A DNA stretch of 64,000 nt from NCBI RefSeq assembly GCF_000425485.1, contig NZ_KE384385.1:62001-126000 (forward strand), in the 5' to 3' direction. Both the position numbers and the translations under genes were made by a program. Origin of the DNA: Flavobacterium tegetincola DSM 22377. GTDB lineage: Bacteria; Bacteroidota; Bacteroidia; Flavobacteriales; Flavobacteriaceae. How positions within the stretch are numbered: position 1 is the stretch's first letter; each line of letters opens with the position of its first letter. Shown in pieces: positions 35,607 to 45,442 of this stretch. The notes beneath the pieces were generated by a model. The model did no database searches. It worked only from the letters and a program-made list of their open reading frames with translations, and was not told the DNA's origin.

Positions 35607-38417
35607 TTAAGGATTCACCGTTAATGAAACAAAATACTGCTGTCCAATTAATCCAGGTCCCACAACTTGTCTGTATTCTTTTCCGCCGATGTTTGTTGCA
35701 CCTACTTTTAAAATTGATTTAATAGCTTTAATACCGTAACTGATTTGAGCATCAACAACAGTTGCCGCTGCAATCATACCGTTTGCGAATGTAGATTCCC
35801 ATAAATACTCATCACTCCATCTTGCGCTTACATTGACTCCAAAATTCTTAAACAAGTTATCGTTTCCAATAGAACCTTTCACTCTATGTTTTGGTGTATT
35901 GAAACCTGCTTCAAAATTAGGGTCTTCGGCTTGATCAAAATTAAATTGAGCATAATTGTAACTCGCAGTTACTTCATAATTCTTGAAAACTTTTCTAGTC
36001 ACACCAACTCCAACTCCAAAAGAGCTAATTTCTAGATCTGTATTCGTGTAAAGTTGATATTCTCTGTAATCTCTATTTGCCAAAGCGTTTGCAGACGTAT
36101 TTATATTAATATCTGGACTCGTTGTTGCTGTTCCGTAGTAAGGTGTAATTACATTTACGTTACCAATAAAGTCATTGTAAAGATTGTAATATCCATTGAT
36201 ATCTACTAAAAACCCTTCAACATTACCTCTATATCCCAAATCAAAAGACTTAACTGTTTCTGATTTCACTAAACGTGTATTTGCTCTTTCAAGTAAAAGT
36301 GCTGCATCTGCAAGTCCACTTGGCGGTCCTGATCTGTAGGCACTATCAAATTCCAAGAAAGAGTCTTTTGTGAAAGAATTATAGTAAGCACTTTCTCCGT
36401 TTAAAGTAACCGATCCATTTCCACCTGCACTTGAAATTGGCAAAGTTTCAGAAAATCGCGTTAAGTTGTCTGGTGCAGAACCTATAAGCACTCTGTTTCC
36501 TATATTAAAACCAATATACTGATCTTGTGTTGTTGGATTACGAAATCCTGTTTGAAATGAACCTCTAAAAGTGTGGTTTTTATACTCGCCTGCAGAATAC
36601 ACAGCTGAAATTCTAGGTGATACGTTACCATCAAAATTATCTGCTTTGTCATAACGAACGGATGCAGCTAACTTTAATTTATCTTCCATTAATTTCTTCT
36701 GCACTTGAGTGTAAACGCCATATTCGTCGTACTTAATACCTCCTAAATCTGGTGTATCGGTATAAATTCTTCCGAAAGAATTTAAATCGTATCTTCTGTA
36801 TGAACCTCCTGCTTGAATTTCGGCAAAATCAATTAAATCTTTGAAGTTATAATTTACATCTGAATGGTAAATTTTAGAATTATCTACTAATCGAGAACCC
36901 GTTAAAATATCTGGATCAGCAATTACTTCATTAAATGCTTTAATAAATTCTGGCGAACCTGGTAAAAATCTTCCTGTATCAGCCACCGATCTTGCGTAAG
37001 CATGTGCTTCTTTTGGTGTAGAACCTACGTTAGGCACTAATCCTAGAGTTGCAACACTATAAGCGCCTCCATATTGAGTAAACCAATCTGTATCCGACTT
37101 CCATTTTCTGTTTATATTTAATGCAGTAAATGTCATATCATATGATTCGCCTCCTTCTTCACTGGTCATGTAGGCACGAACAAAGAAATTCTTACCAACC
37201 AATTCCACTTTATGCTGTTGCATTTTAAATCCATTCAAATTATAGCGACTTGCACCTTGATAAATTGAATTTCCAAATCCATACTTACTTTGTAGAATAA
37301 CTTCAAAGTCACTCTTAAATGGCTTGAAGTGAAGAGAAATGTCTGCCTTTGCATTTTGAACTTTACTCTCAGTCAAATCAGTTTCATTGTAACCTGTTCT
37401 AGTAATATCAATATTTGGCAATAAATTGTATCCCGTGCTTCCAAAAGGTTGACGTGACTTTAAATTTGCCACAGCTTCATCACCATATACATTTATTCCA
37501 TTATAACTTGGATCCGTGCGATCTCTACCAGCTACTTCTAAATCACTGTAGTCAGTTGCATACCAATCCGTACCATTCATGAAAGTGAAATTTGCCTTTG
37601 CAGCAAAGCTTTCGCTAAATTTTTTCGCTACTCGCACTCCATAGTCATAGAACTCATTTGAACCCGCCGCTTCTTGATTGGTTACACCATATTTTGCGTA
37701 AGCTGAAATTCCCTCATCCGTAAAAGGACTTTTACTTTTCATAAACAGAATTCCATTAAATGCGTTTGCACCATACAAAGCGGAAGAAGCTCCTGGAAGC
37801 AACTCTACACTAGCTACATCAATATCAGAAATTCCAATTAGATTTCCCAAGACAAAATTCAATAAAGGAGAGGAATTATCCATTCCGTCCACTAATTGCA
37901 TAAATCGAGTATTTGCAACCGTAGCAAAACCACGCGTATTAATGGACTTGAAGGACAAACTACTGGTATTCATTTGCACTTCCTTCATGTTTTCTAATCC
38001 GTCATAAAATGTTGGAGAAGCAGTTCTTTTAACATCGGCAGCGGTAAAACGTTCAATCGTAACTGCAGACTCTCGTAAACGCTCAGGCGTTCTTGAAGCA
38101 GATACTACAATTTCATCCAATAGGTTCTCTTCCTCTATTAATGTGATGTTTACTACTTGATTGTTTTTTGTGATTTTAACTTTCTGCGCAAGAAAACCTA
38201 TGCTCGAAATTTCGATATCAAATGGCAACTGCTTATTGGCAATCAACGTAAATTTACCACTTGCATCTGAAACAGCACCAATATTCTCGCCTACTACTGT
38301 AATGCTCGTTGCAGGTAATGACATTCCGTCTTTATCTTTAATAGTTCCGGTGGTGGTTATCTGGGCAAATGAAATTCCGCAGAAAAATAGGGACAAAATA
38401 AAAAGATACACCTTCAT
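35607..38417 (-). CDS. TonB-dependent receptor with carboxypeptidase-like domain
   Basis: This outer-membrane TonB-dependent transporter has about 936 residues. It has the signal peptide MKVYLFILSLFFCGISFA, a carboxypeptidase-regulatory-like beta domain (about 20-105, TTTGTIKDKDGMSLPATSI), a plug domain (about 110-230, starting ELDEIVVSASRTPERLRES-like) and a C-terminal barrel. The annotated ATG at 38417 gives a proper signal peptide; 30 upstream codons look non-coding. It precedes the SGNH lipoprotein in one operon. The substrate is unknown; it is not of the SusC type with a SusD partner. Confidence 0.9.
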   Translation of the reverse strand: MKVYLFILSLFFCGISFAQITTTGTIKDKDGMSLPATSITVVGENIGAVSDASGKFTLIANKQLPFDIEISSIGFLAQKVKITKNNQVVNITLIEEENLLDEIVVSASRTPERLRESAVTIERFTAADVKRTASPTFYDGLENMKEVQMNTSSLSFKSINTRGFATVANTRFMQLVDGMDNSSPLLNFVLGNLIGISDIDVASVELLPGASSALYGANAFNGILFMKSKSPFTDEGISAYAKYGVTNQEAAGSNEFYDYGVRVAKKFSESFAAKANFTFMNGTDWYATDYSDLEVAGRDRTDPSYNGINVYGDEAVANLKSRQPFGSTGYNLLPNIDITRTGYNETDLTESKVQNAKADISLHFKPFKSDFEVILQSKYGFGNSIYQGASRYNLNGFKMQQHKVELVGKNFFVRAYMTSEEGGESYDMTFTALNINRKWKSDTDWFTQYGGAYSVATLGLVPNVGSTPKEAHAYARSVADTGRFLPGSPEFIKAFNEVIADPDILTGSRLVDNSKIYHSDVNYNFKDLIDFAEIQAGGSYRRYDLNSFGRIYTDTPDLGGIKYDEYGVYTQVQKKLMEDKLKLAASVRYDKADNFDGNVSPRISAVYSAGEYKNHTFRGSFQTGFRNPTTQDQYIGFNIGNRVLIGSAPDNLTRFSETLPISSAGGNGSVTLNGESAYYNSFTKDSFLEFDSAYRSGPPSGLADAALLLERANTRLVKSETVKSFDLGYRGNVEGFLVDINGYYNLYNDFIGNVNVITPYYGTATTSPDININTSANALANRDYREYQLYTNTDLEISSFGVGVGVTRKVFKNYEVTASYNYAQFNFDQAEDPNFEAGFNTPKHRVKGSIGNDNLFKNFGVNVSARWSDEYLWESTFANGMIAAATVVDAQISYGIKAIKSILKVGATNIGGKEYRQVVGPGLIGQQYFVSLTVNP

Positions 38418-38661
38418 TTGTTTTAAATTTTGTTGGTTAGTTATAGCCAAAGTACAATTAATTTTGACATTATTAAAAAAGCCCCACTTTTTTTCAATAA
38501 AACGCAACTAAAACAAGAATTAATTAAGATATGATAATGAAATATTATTGTGATTTAATTAACAATTTTGCTTAAAAGCCAAAAAATATACTATGCATAC
38601 ATACAAAATTGACGATTTATTAAAGATTACATAAAAATGAAAATAAATAATAAATTGCATA

Positions 38662-38690
38662 AAAAAAGCGGGAATGAATCCCGCTTTTCT
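38662..38690 (-). terminator. glmS operon terminator
   Basis: AAAGCGGGA (38665-38673) pairs with TCCCGCTTT (38679-38687), with a T-run on the minus strand. The remaining AT-rich DNA to 38418 holds no gene. Confidence 0.85.
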
Positions 38691-38713
38691 AAAAAATTTG
38701 TATTTATTGTCAA

Positions 38714-40561
38714 TTATTCCACCGTCACCGATTTTGCTAAGTTTCGTGGCTGATCTACATTACAACCTCTAAATACCGCAATGTGGTATGAAAGTAATTG
38801 CAAAGGTATGGTTGTAATTAACGGAGAAAGTGCATCTGAAGTTTCAGGAATTTCAATCACGTAATCTGCCAGATCACGCACTTGCGTATCCCCTTTAGTA
38901 ACCACTGCGATGATCTTACCACTTCGAGATTTTATCTCTTGAATATTACTTACCACCTTATCATAATGTCCTTGTTTTGGGGCAATTACTACAACAGGCA
39001 TCATTTCGTCAATTAATGCTATTGGACCGTGCTTCATTTCTGCTGCAGGATATCCTTCAGCGTGGATGTATGAAATTTCCTTTAATTTCAATGCACCTTC
39101 TAATGCTACCGGAAAGTTGTATCCTCTACCTAAGTAAAGGCAATTTGGAGCATCTTTAAAAACCGCTGCAATTTCTTTTGCAACATCATTGCTTTCTAAT
39201 GCTTCCTTTACTTGCTCTGGAATTCGCTCCAGCTCTTGCAAATAGCGACGGTAATCAGTATGATTCAACGTTCCTTTAGCTTGAGCAATTCGAAGTGCAA
39301 TCATCGTCAACACAGTTATTTGCGTAGTAAATGCTTTGGTTGATGCTACTCCAATTTCAGGGCCTGCATGAGTGTAAGCTCCTGCATGCGTTTCTCTAGA
39401 TATTGACGAACCTACTACATTACAAACACCAAATACAAATGCACCGTTTTCTTTAGCCAACTTAATTGCCGCTAAAGTATCCGCTGTTTCACCCGATTGA
39501 GAGATAGCAATAACTACATCTCCTTTGTTGATAATTGGATTTCTGTATCTAAATTCTGAAGCATACTCTACTTCAACCGGTATTCTTGTAAACTCTTCAA
39601 TAACATATTCGGCAACTAAACCGGCATGCCAAGAAGTCCCACAAGCCACAATTAAAATTCGTTCTGCATTTACAAAACGCTCTAAATTGTCTTCAATCCC
39701 GGCCATTCTTATAATACCTTGATCTGCAAGTAGACGACCTCTATAAGTATCTTTAATAACGCTTGGTTGCTCGTAAATTTCTTTCAACATGAAGTGATCG
39801 TAACCACCTTTTTCAATTTGCTCCAAATTCATTTGAAGTTTTTGAACGTAAGGATCTACTAACGAATCATCTTTAATTTTGCGCACTTTTAATTTTTTAC
39901 CCAAACGAATCACCGCAATTTCTTCGTCCTCCAAATAAATTGCATTTGTAGTGTACTCAATAAAAGGTGATGCATCTGAAGCAATGAAGTATTCATTTTC
40001 GCCTACTCCAATTGCTAATGGACTTCCCAAACGTGCAACAATTATTTCATTGGGTTTCTTGATGTCAAAAACACAAATTGCATAAGCACCAATCACTTGC
40101 CTTAACGCAACTTGAACCGCTTTTCCTAACTTTAAATTTTGCGTTTTTTGAACATCTTCAATCAGATTTACTAAAACTTCCGTGTCAGTGTCGGATTTAA
40201 AAGTATAACCTCTGTTGATTAATTCTTTTTTTAAAGGCTCGTAATTTTCAATAATTCCATTGTGAATAATTGCTAATTCGCCTGAATTTGATAAGTGAGG
40301 GTGTGAATTTACATCATTTGGCACACCATGCGTAGCCCATCTTGTATGACCCATTCCAATAGTAGCACCAGCTGTAGTTGTGTCTTTACAACGTTCTTCT
40401 AAATCAGCAACTTTTCCTTTGGTTTTACAAACCACCAATTCATTACCGTCGTAAAGCATTACTCCAGCACTATCGTAACCACGATATTCCAATCTTCTTA
40501 AACCTTTTATTACAATAGGAAAGGCTTCTCTATAACCGATGTATCCAACTATTCCACACAT
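38714..40561 (-). CDS. glmS: glutamine-fructose-6-phosphate aminotransferase
   Basis: GlmS makes glucosamine-6-phosphate from fructose-6-phosphate and glutamine, the first step toward UDP-GlcNAc. The 615-residue protein has the N-terminal glutaminase with Cys2 (MCGIVGYIGYREAF) and two SIS sugar domains (from about 290), ending NLAKSVTVE. It is the last gene of a GT5-like/DUF4270/glmS string (6 bp behind the DUF4270 gene). No glmS ribozyme-like structure was recognised upstream, and none is expected here. Confidence 0.97.
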   Translation of the reverse strand: MCGIVGYIGYREAFPIVIKGLRRLEYRGYDSAGVMLYDGNELVVCKTKGKVADLEERCKDTTTAGATIGMGHTRWATHGVPNDVNSHPHLSNSGELAIIHNGIIENYEPLKKELINRGYTFKSDTDTEVLVNLIEDVQKTQNLKLGKAVQVALRQVIGAYAICVFDIKKPNEIIVARLGSPLAIGVGENEYFIASDASPFIEYTTNAIYLEDEEIAVIRLGKKLKVRKIKDDSLVDPYVQKLQMNLEQIEKGGYDHFMLKEIYEQPSVIKDTYRGRLLADQGIIRMAGIEDNLERFVNAERILIVACGTSWHAGLVAEYVIEEFTRIPVEVEYASEFRYRNPIINKGDVVIAISQSGETADTLAAIKLAKENGAFVFGVCNVVGSSISRETHAGAYTHAGPEIGVASTKAFTTQITVLTMIALRIAQAKGTLNHTDYRRYLQELERIPEQVKEALESNDVAKEIAAVFKDAPNCLYLGRGYNFPVALEGALKLKEISYIHAEGYPAAEMKHGPIALIDEMMPVVVIAPKQGHYDKVVSNIQEIKSRSGKIIAVVTKGDTQVRDLADYVIEIPETSDALSPLITTIPLQLLSYHIAVFRGCNVDQPRNLAKSVTVE

Positions 40562-40567
40562 ACTCTC

Positions 40568-42271
40568 TTAATTTGCTTTAGTATAATAAATCTCTAATTT
40601 TAATCGCTTCGCGTAATTTGCATTATCGGGTGCAATATTACTTCCATACAAAATAGTTCCTAACGGATTAAAAAGTGATGTTGCAGGAATTCGATCAATC
40701 TTAAATTCAGGAGAAGTCTCAACCACTGGCGTTTTCAACCTTACGTTTGCCGTAATTGAAATTGCTTCTGTAATACTTAATCCCAATCGAACATTGGTAG
40801 AATCTTTTCGAATTAAATTCCGAACGTGATTCGTTATCCTAATTCTGTATTTCACACCTAATCCTCCTTCTTCCTGAAGAATCCCATCGTGAATGGATTT
40901 TGCTTCCTTAGGATTTGCGGAAGACCCTGATCCATCTAGACTATAATCTACCAAAGCTCTTTTATTATTTAAGTCAAATAAATAAAGACGCTTTGGCTCA
41001 GGAACATCATCACCCATTTTATTGCGATCAACGTAGAAAGTCAAATTGGCTTCATTGATTAACCAACCTTTATTTCTAATAATATTAAGTTCATCAGCAA
41101 CGCCGTCTGGCTCGCCGGTCAATCCATCATCGCCAAAATTATCAGGGCCAAATAAATCAATTACAGCTATAGAACCTTCTCCACCTTTTAAGTACAAATT
41201 AGTATCACCTTCTGCCTTATTAGGATTTAAAATTCCTGCACCATATAATGTAGAATTCTCAGTTTTTAATAAACTAACCGAATTTCCTGTAAAATTTAAT
41301 ACCAATTTTTTAGCTGTCAATTTAGGTTGACCTCCATAAGTATCATTTTCCGACGCATCATACTTTTCTGGAACTCCGTCCACCAAAGTTGCATATTCGT
41401 GGTAGTGTAATGTAATATCTCCTTTCGAAAAATCCAACTGCATTAGAGTACCTTGCGTAATCTTGTCTGCCTGAAAGAAGATACCTCTAAAGTACTCTTT
41501 AAAAACGCTATTATTAAGCAATTTACCAGATGGCGCATTCATGATTTTATCTTGAAAGAAAGCCTTGTCTAATGTTAAACGAATTCTTGGCGCCACTCGC
41601 GACTCTACCTCTTTGGGAACAATCGTTTTAAGGCCTCTATCCACTTTAAATGTTATGAACTCTTTTGCGCTTTCGGCTGAACTAGGATCAAATGCTGTAT
41701 TTTGTTTTGGATCTAACGCATTGTTTAACGGCGTACCTTTCTTACTCAGCTCTATACTAGTATTATCTGTAAAATAACGTTGCTGTGAAGAAAAATTTGA
41801 ATCAGGATCTAAGCTATTCAACACATATCCAGACTCATAAACTTTTAAATTAATAGCGCCAGCACCCTTTAAGGAATCAATTCTATACACCACATCAGTT
41901 GAAGTTCCCGATGTTTTAGTACTAAAATAAGGAATTGTAAGTACTACGCTATCAAGCACAGGATTACGTTCTGCTTCTATAGTAGGATTTACACTTGCCA
42001 ATTCAACTTGTGTAACAAAATTAGCTGTTACTTTGCCAAAAATAGCATTCTCATAATACCCAAGTGAATTTATAGGTAAGTTGTTGGATTGAACTACTCC
42101 TGCACCAAGCGTATATGCTTTAACAGTTGAAGAATAATCAGGTAGAAACGCAAAATGGTCGTCATCTACAATTCCAGAGCCAATCTCATCAAAATCTTGG
42201 TCACAAGATGTTAGAACAAGTGCCGACAACACTAATGTGGTAACAATCCCGTAGAACGATAATTTATTCAT
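40568..42271 (-). CDS. DUF4270 lipoprotein
   Basis: This 567-residue surface or periplasmic lipoprotein has the signal peptide MNKLSFYGIVTTLVLSALVL with the lipobox TSC followed by DQDFDEIGSG, typical of DUF4270. The rest is rich in beta strands and long loops. DUF4270 proteins regularly stand between a glycogen-synthase-like gene and glmS in Flavobacteria, as here. Their function is unknown. Spacing to glmS is only 6 bp, so the two are co-transcribed. Confidence 0.9.
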   Translation of the reverse strand: MNKLSFYGIVTTLVLSALVLTSCDQDFDEIGSGIVDDDHFAFLPDYSSTVKAYTLGAGVVQSNNLPINSLGYYENAIFGKVTANFVTQVELASVNPTIEAERNPVLDSVVLTIPYFSTKTSGTSTDVVYRIDSLKGAGAINLKVYESGYVLNSLDPDSNFSSQQRYFTDNTSIELSKKGTPLNNALDPKQNTAFDPSSAESAKEFITFKVDRGLKTIVPKEVESRVAPRIRLTLDKAFFQDKIMNAPSGKLLNNSVFKEYFRGIFFQADKITQGTLMQLDFSKGDITLHYHEYATLVDGVPEKYDASENDTYGGQPKLTAKKLVLNFTGNSVSLLKTENSTLYGAGILNPNKAEGDTNLYLKGGEGSIAVIDLFGPDNFGDDGLTGEPDGVADELNIIRNKGWLINEANLTFYVDRNKMGDDVPEPKRLYLFDLNNKRALVDYSLDGSGSSANPKEAKSIHDGILQEEGGLGVKYRIRITNHVRNLIRKDSTNVRLGLSITEAISITANVRLKTPVVETSPEFKIDRIPATSLFNPLGTILYGSNIAPDNANYAKRLKLEIYYTKAN

Positions 42272-42291
42272 ATAAAAATTTAATTATTAAC

Positions 42292-43098
42292 TTAAAGTAC
42301 CTTTGTTTTGTAAAAGTCTGTATACACTTCTGCAAACTTATCTTTTTGGACGAAAGGTAAAAAAGGTTTACCTGACGATTCAATAAATTTTGTTAAACTT
42401 GGCGAAATACTTTCTGAACCCACTATTATTGCATCCGAGTGTAAGATACTCGCTTTCAATAGATTTTCATAAGTAGGACTTTCCAGATCAGCAATCGCAT
42501 CATGCGGAATTCCGTCAAATTTCACCTTATTAATCATTTCTGGATTTAGTTCTCCTTCAAAGGAAGTTCCATATACTGAGGTTACAATTTTGGTGTTTTC
42601 AAATAAAGCTTCATCCTTATAGTAATGCTTCATATATATCGGTAGCATTCCTGCCATCCATCCATGAACGTGAATAATATCTGGAACCCAGTTCAATTTC
42701 TTTACTGTTTCTACAACACCTTTCGCAAAGAAAATAGCCCGCTCATCATTGTCTGCATACATGACACCTTCCTCATCAGTAAAGGTTGCTTTACGTTTAA
42801 AGTATTCATCATTATCAATAAAATAAACTTGAATGCGCTCTTTTGGAATTGATGCTACTTTGATAATCAGCGGCATATCCAAATCATTTACAACCAAATT
42901 CATTCCCGATAATCGAATAACCTCATGAAGTTGATGTCTTCTTTCATTGATATTACCATAACGTGGCATAAATATTCTGATCTGTCCTCCTTGATCGTTA
43001 ATCATTTTTGGTACATCATACGACATTGACGAAACTTCGTTTTCTGCTAAATAAGGCACCACTTCAGATGACACATATAAGATCCTCTTATCCTCCAT
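42292..43098 (-). CDS. glycogen/starch synthase N-terminal domain (GT5-like) protein
   Basis: This 268-residue protein corresponds to the N-terminal catalytic-domain half of GT5 glycogen synthases (RILYVSSEVVPY at the start, PDIIHVHGWMAGMLP in the middle). The ADP-glucose-binding KxGGLGDV motif expected after PY is replaced by ENEVSSMSYDV, and the C-terminal nucleotide-binding half is missing. Short proteins like this are common in Bacteroidota next to DUF4270 and glmS, and are often named glycogen synthase. Activity is doubtful. Confidence 0.82.
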   Translation of the reverse strand: MEDKRILYVSSEVVPYLAENEVSSMSYDVPKMINDQGGQIRIFMPRYGNINERRHQLHEVIRLSGMNLVVNDLDMPLIIKVASIPKERIQVYFIDNDEYFKRKATFTDEEGVMYADNDERAIFFAKGVVETVKKLNWVPDIIHVHGWMAGMLPIYMKHYYKDEALFENTKIVTSVYGTSFEGELNPEMINKVKFDGIPHDAIADLESPTYENLLKASILHSDAIIVGSESISPSLTKFIESSGKPFLPFVQKDKFAEVYTDFYKTKVL

Positions 43099-43137
43099 AT
43101 TAATCTTTTAATTTTTTTATTGGCAATAAATAACACG

Positions 43138-43145
43138 CAAAATTA
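43138..43145 (-). promoter_or_regulatory. -7 promoter element of the GT5-like/DUF4270/glmS operon
   Basis: The minus strand reads TAATTTTG at 43145-43138, about 40 bp ahead of the GT5-like start. It is divergent from the panC element 31 bp away. Confidence 0.5.
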
Positions 43146-43176
43146 CAAAAAATAACGGAGTTATTAACTATTATAT

Positions 43177-43184
43177 TAATTTTG
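43177..43184 (+). promoter_or_regulatory. panC -7 promoter element
   Basis: TAATTTTG at 43177-43184. The possible TTG start at 43182 falls inside it, so the ATG at 43206 is the real start. Confidence 0.55.
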
Positions 43185-43205
43185 CACCTCTCTAACAAAA
43201 TAACC

Positions 43206-44054
43206 ATGCTCATTTTCAAAACACAAGAGGATTTAAAATCACATTTACAAACTCTAATTTCAAATCATAAAACGATCGGCTTTGTGCCTACAATGGGCGC
43301 TTTACATGATGGTCATCTCTCATTAATTCAGAAATCAATGAGTGAAAACGATGCTACAGTGATGAGTATTTTTATCAATCCAACACAATTCAATAACAGT
43401 GCCGATTTAAATAACTATCCCCGAACACTTGAATCTGATGTGGATAAAATGAAACGAATTAGCGAGGACATTATTGTATTTGCTCCTTCCGTTGAAAACA
43501 TTTATCAAGGAAATACCATTTCACAATCCTTTGATTATGATGGTTTGGAATTTGAAATGGAAGGCAAACACCGTCCGGGTCATTTTAACGGCGTAGGTAC
43601 AATTGTAAAAAGATTGTTTGAAATTGTCCAACCTAATAACGCTTATTTTGGTGAAAAAGATTTTCAGCAATTACAGATCGTTAAAAAAATGGTCGAAAAA
43701 AGTCAAATGAATGTTACCGTTATTGGCCAACCCATTTTCAGAGAACCAAGCGGCTTAGCAATGAGCTCGCGCAATGAACGACTTTCTGCCGAAGATAGAG
43801 TTATAGCTGCTTTTATATATCAAACTTTGCAAGAAGCAAGAATACAATTTGGCACAAAAAATGCTACAGAAGTAACAAAATGGGTGGAAAATGAATTTCA
43901 TAACAATGTCCATTTTAAGCTTGAATATTTTGAAATAGCAGATGAAAGCACATTAAAATCAATTACAGAGAAAGAGCCTAACAAAAAATACCGGGCATTT
44001 ATTGCCGTATTTATGAACGAAATACGATTGATAGATACCATTTCATTAAATTAA
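43206..44054 (+). CDS. panC: pantothenate synthetase
   Basis: PanC joins pantoate and beta-alanine with ATP to make pantothenate, a CoA precursor. The protein has about 282 residues, with the [14 protein letters not shown] segment containing the HIGH-like HDGH, the pantoate-binding [12 protein letters not shown] and GEKDFQQL motifs, and the SSRN motif ([10 protein letters not shown]). It is followed after 13 bp by panD, so both local steps of pantothenate synthesis are co-transcribed. Confidence 0.96.
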   Translation: MLIFKTQEDLKSHLQTLISNHKTIGFVPTMGALHDGHLSLIQKSMSENDATVMSIFINPTQFNNSADLNNYPRTLESDVDKMKRISEDIIVFAPSVENIYQGNTISQSFDYDGLEFEMEGKHRPGHFNGVGTIVKRLFEIVQPNNAYFGEKDFQQLQIVKKMVEKSQMNVTVIGQPIFREPSGLAMSSRNERLSAEDRVIAAFIYQTLQEARIQFGTKNATEVTKWVENEFHNNVHFKLEYFEIADESTLKSITEKEPNKKYRAFIAVFMNEIRLIDTISLN

Positions 44055-44067
44055 TTATCTTTGCCGC

Positions 44068-44418
44068 ATGCAAATTGAAGTAGTAAAATCCAAGATTCAC
44101 CGCGTGACGGTTACTGGAGCAGATTTAAATTATATTGGAAGCATCACAATTGACGAAGCTTTAATGGAAGCGTCTAATATTATTGAAGGTGAAAAAGTAG
44201 CCATAGTTAACATCAACAATGGCGAACGTTTGGAAACGTATGCGATTAAAGGAAACCGAAATAGCGGTGAAATTACGCTCAACGGACCTGCCGCCCGAAA
44301 AGTTCAAAAAGGTGATATTGTTATCATCATTTCTTACGGAATTTTAGATTTTGAAGAAGCAAAATCATTTAAACCTTGTTTGGTTTTCCCCAATGAGAAG
44401 GACAATTCTTTGACGTAA
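44068..44418 (+). CDS. panD: aspartate 1-decarboxylase
   Basis: PanD makes beta-alanine from aspartate for PanC. It is synthesised as an inactive proenzyme and self-cleaves between Gly and Ser to form its pyruvoyl group; the site is in YIGSITID (Gly24-Ser25). The 116-residue length is normal, and the NGAA-type motif appears as [13 protein letters not shown]. It is co-transcribed with panC and the following membrane-protein gene (3 bp gap). Confidence 0.96.
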   Translation: MQIEVVKSKIHRVTVTGADLNYIGSITIDEALMEASNIIEGEKVAIVNINNGERLETYAIKGNRNSGEITLNGPAARKVQKGDIVIIISYGILDFEEAKSFKPCLVFPNEKDNSLT

Positions 44419-44421
44419 TTT

Positions 44422-45384
44422 GTGAAAAAGAAAATCAGCAAATGGCTTTCCATTCTACTTCCGCTTATTTTGGGCGCCTTCTTGATTGTATACCAATACA
44501 ATCAATTTACTCCTGAACAACTGTTGGAAATGAAGGGCTATTTCAAGAATGCCAATTATTTTTACATTTTCCTTTCACTAATTATCGCTTGTTTTGGTTT
44601 TGCCTCGCGTGCCTATCGTTGGAAATTTTCTATCGAACACATGGGGTATACTTCTAGATTTAGAAATAATTTCATGGCAGTTTGTATTGGTTATTTTATG
44701 AACTTGACCATTCCAAGATCTGGAGAAATTACCCGTGCCGTTATTGTAAAAAAGTACGAAGACATTCCTTTTGATAAAGCATTCGGTACCATTGTTGCAG
44801 AACGAATTGTGGACTTATTACTATTTTTCCTATTTGTTCTCACCGCCTTTATTCTGCAATTCAAAATCTTGAAAAACTTTATTCTTGATACAATTCCACT
44901 TGAAAAGCTAGTGATGTTAATGCTTATTGGACTAGTAGGATTTATTGTATTTGTACTACTTTGGCTTTATTCTAAGTGGAAATTTATCTTATTTTTCAAA
45001 GAAAAATTAGCCGGATTGATGGAGGGTATTTTGAGTATTGTAAAGATGAAAAACAAGTGGCCGTTTTTATTCCATTCGTTATTTATTTGGTTTACTTACA
45101 TTTTAATGTTTTACGTTGCCATATTTGCTTTAGAAGAAACCAGTACCATCAGTTTAGGTGCCGTAATTACCGCATTTGTCATCGGAAGTCTTGCTATTGG
45201 ATTCACCAACAGTGGTTTTGGTGCTTTTCCGTTAATGATTGCTCAAATTTTTCTACTTTATGCAATTCCTGAAACTGTCGGAACCGCTTTTGGTTGGTTG
45301 GTTTGGACCTCGCAGACCTTTCTAACCGTAGTTTTAGGAGGGCTTTCTTTTTTACTTCTTCCCATTTTAAATAAAAACAAATAA
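44422..45384 (+). CDS. UPF0104/lysylphosphatidylglycerol-synthase-TM-like membrane protein
   Basis: This 320-residue polytopic membrane protein has about eight helices and belongs to the LPG_synthase_TM (UPF0104) family, a flippase-like fold. A conserved segment is NLTIPRSGEITRAVIVKKYEDIPFDKAFGTIVAERIVD, seen here split across a loop. The substrate is unknown; there is no soluble lysyl-transferase domain, so it is not MprF. It begins with GTG, 3 bp after panD, and is coupled to it. Confidence 0.86.
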   Translation: MKKKISKWLSILLPLILGAFLIVYQYNQFTPEQLLEMKGYFKNANYFYIFLSLIIACFGFASRAYRWKFSIEHMGYTSRFRNNFMAVCIGYFMNLTIPRSGEITRAVIVKKYEDIPFDKAFGTIVAERIVDLLLFFLFVLTAFILQFKILKNFILDTIPLEKLVMLMLIGLVGFIVFVLLWLYSKWKFILFFKEKLAGLMEGILSIVKMKNKWPFLFHSLFIWFTYILMFYVAIFALEETSTISLGAVITAFVIGSLAIGFTNSGFGAFPLMIAQIFLLYAIPETVGTAFGWLVWTSQTFLTVVLGGLSFLLLPILNKNK

Positions 45385-45442
45385 TTTAGTACCTTGCTTG
45401 CGTTTTGTGAAAACAAGGCGTCCAACCAAACCACTATTTTCG

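Noticed and set aside
38418..38480. Promoter of the TonB receptor gene
   Set aside because: The only candidate, GTACTTTG on the minus strand, deviates from TAnnTTTG, and spacing to a TTG is poor.
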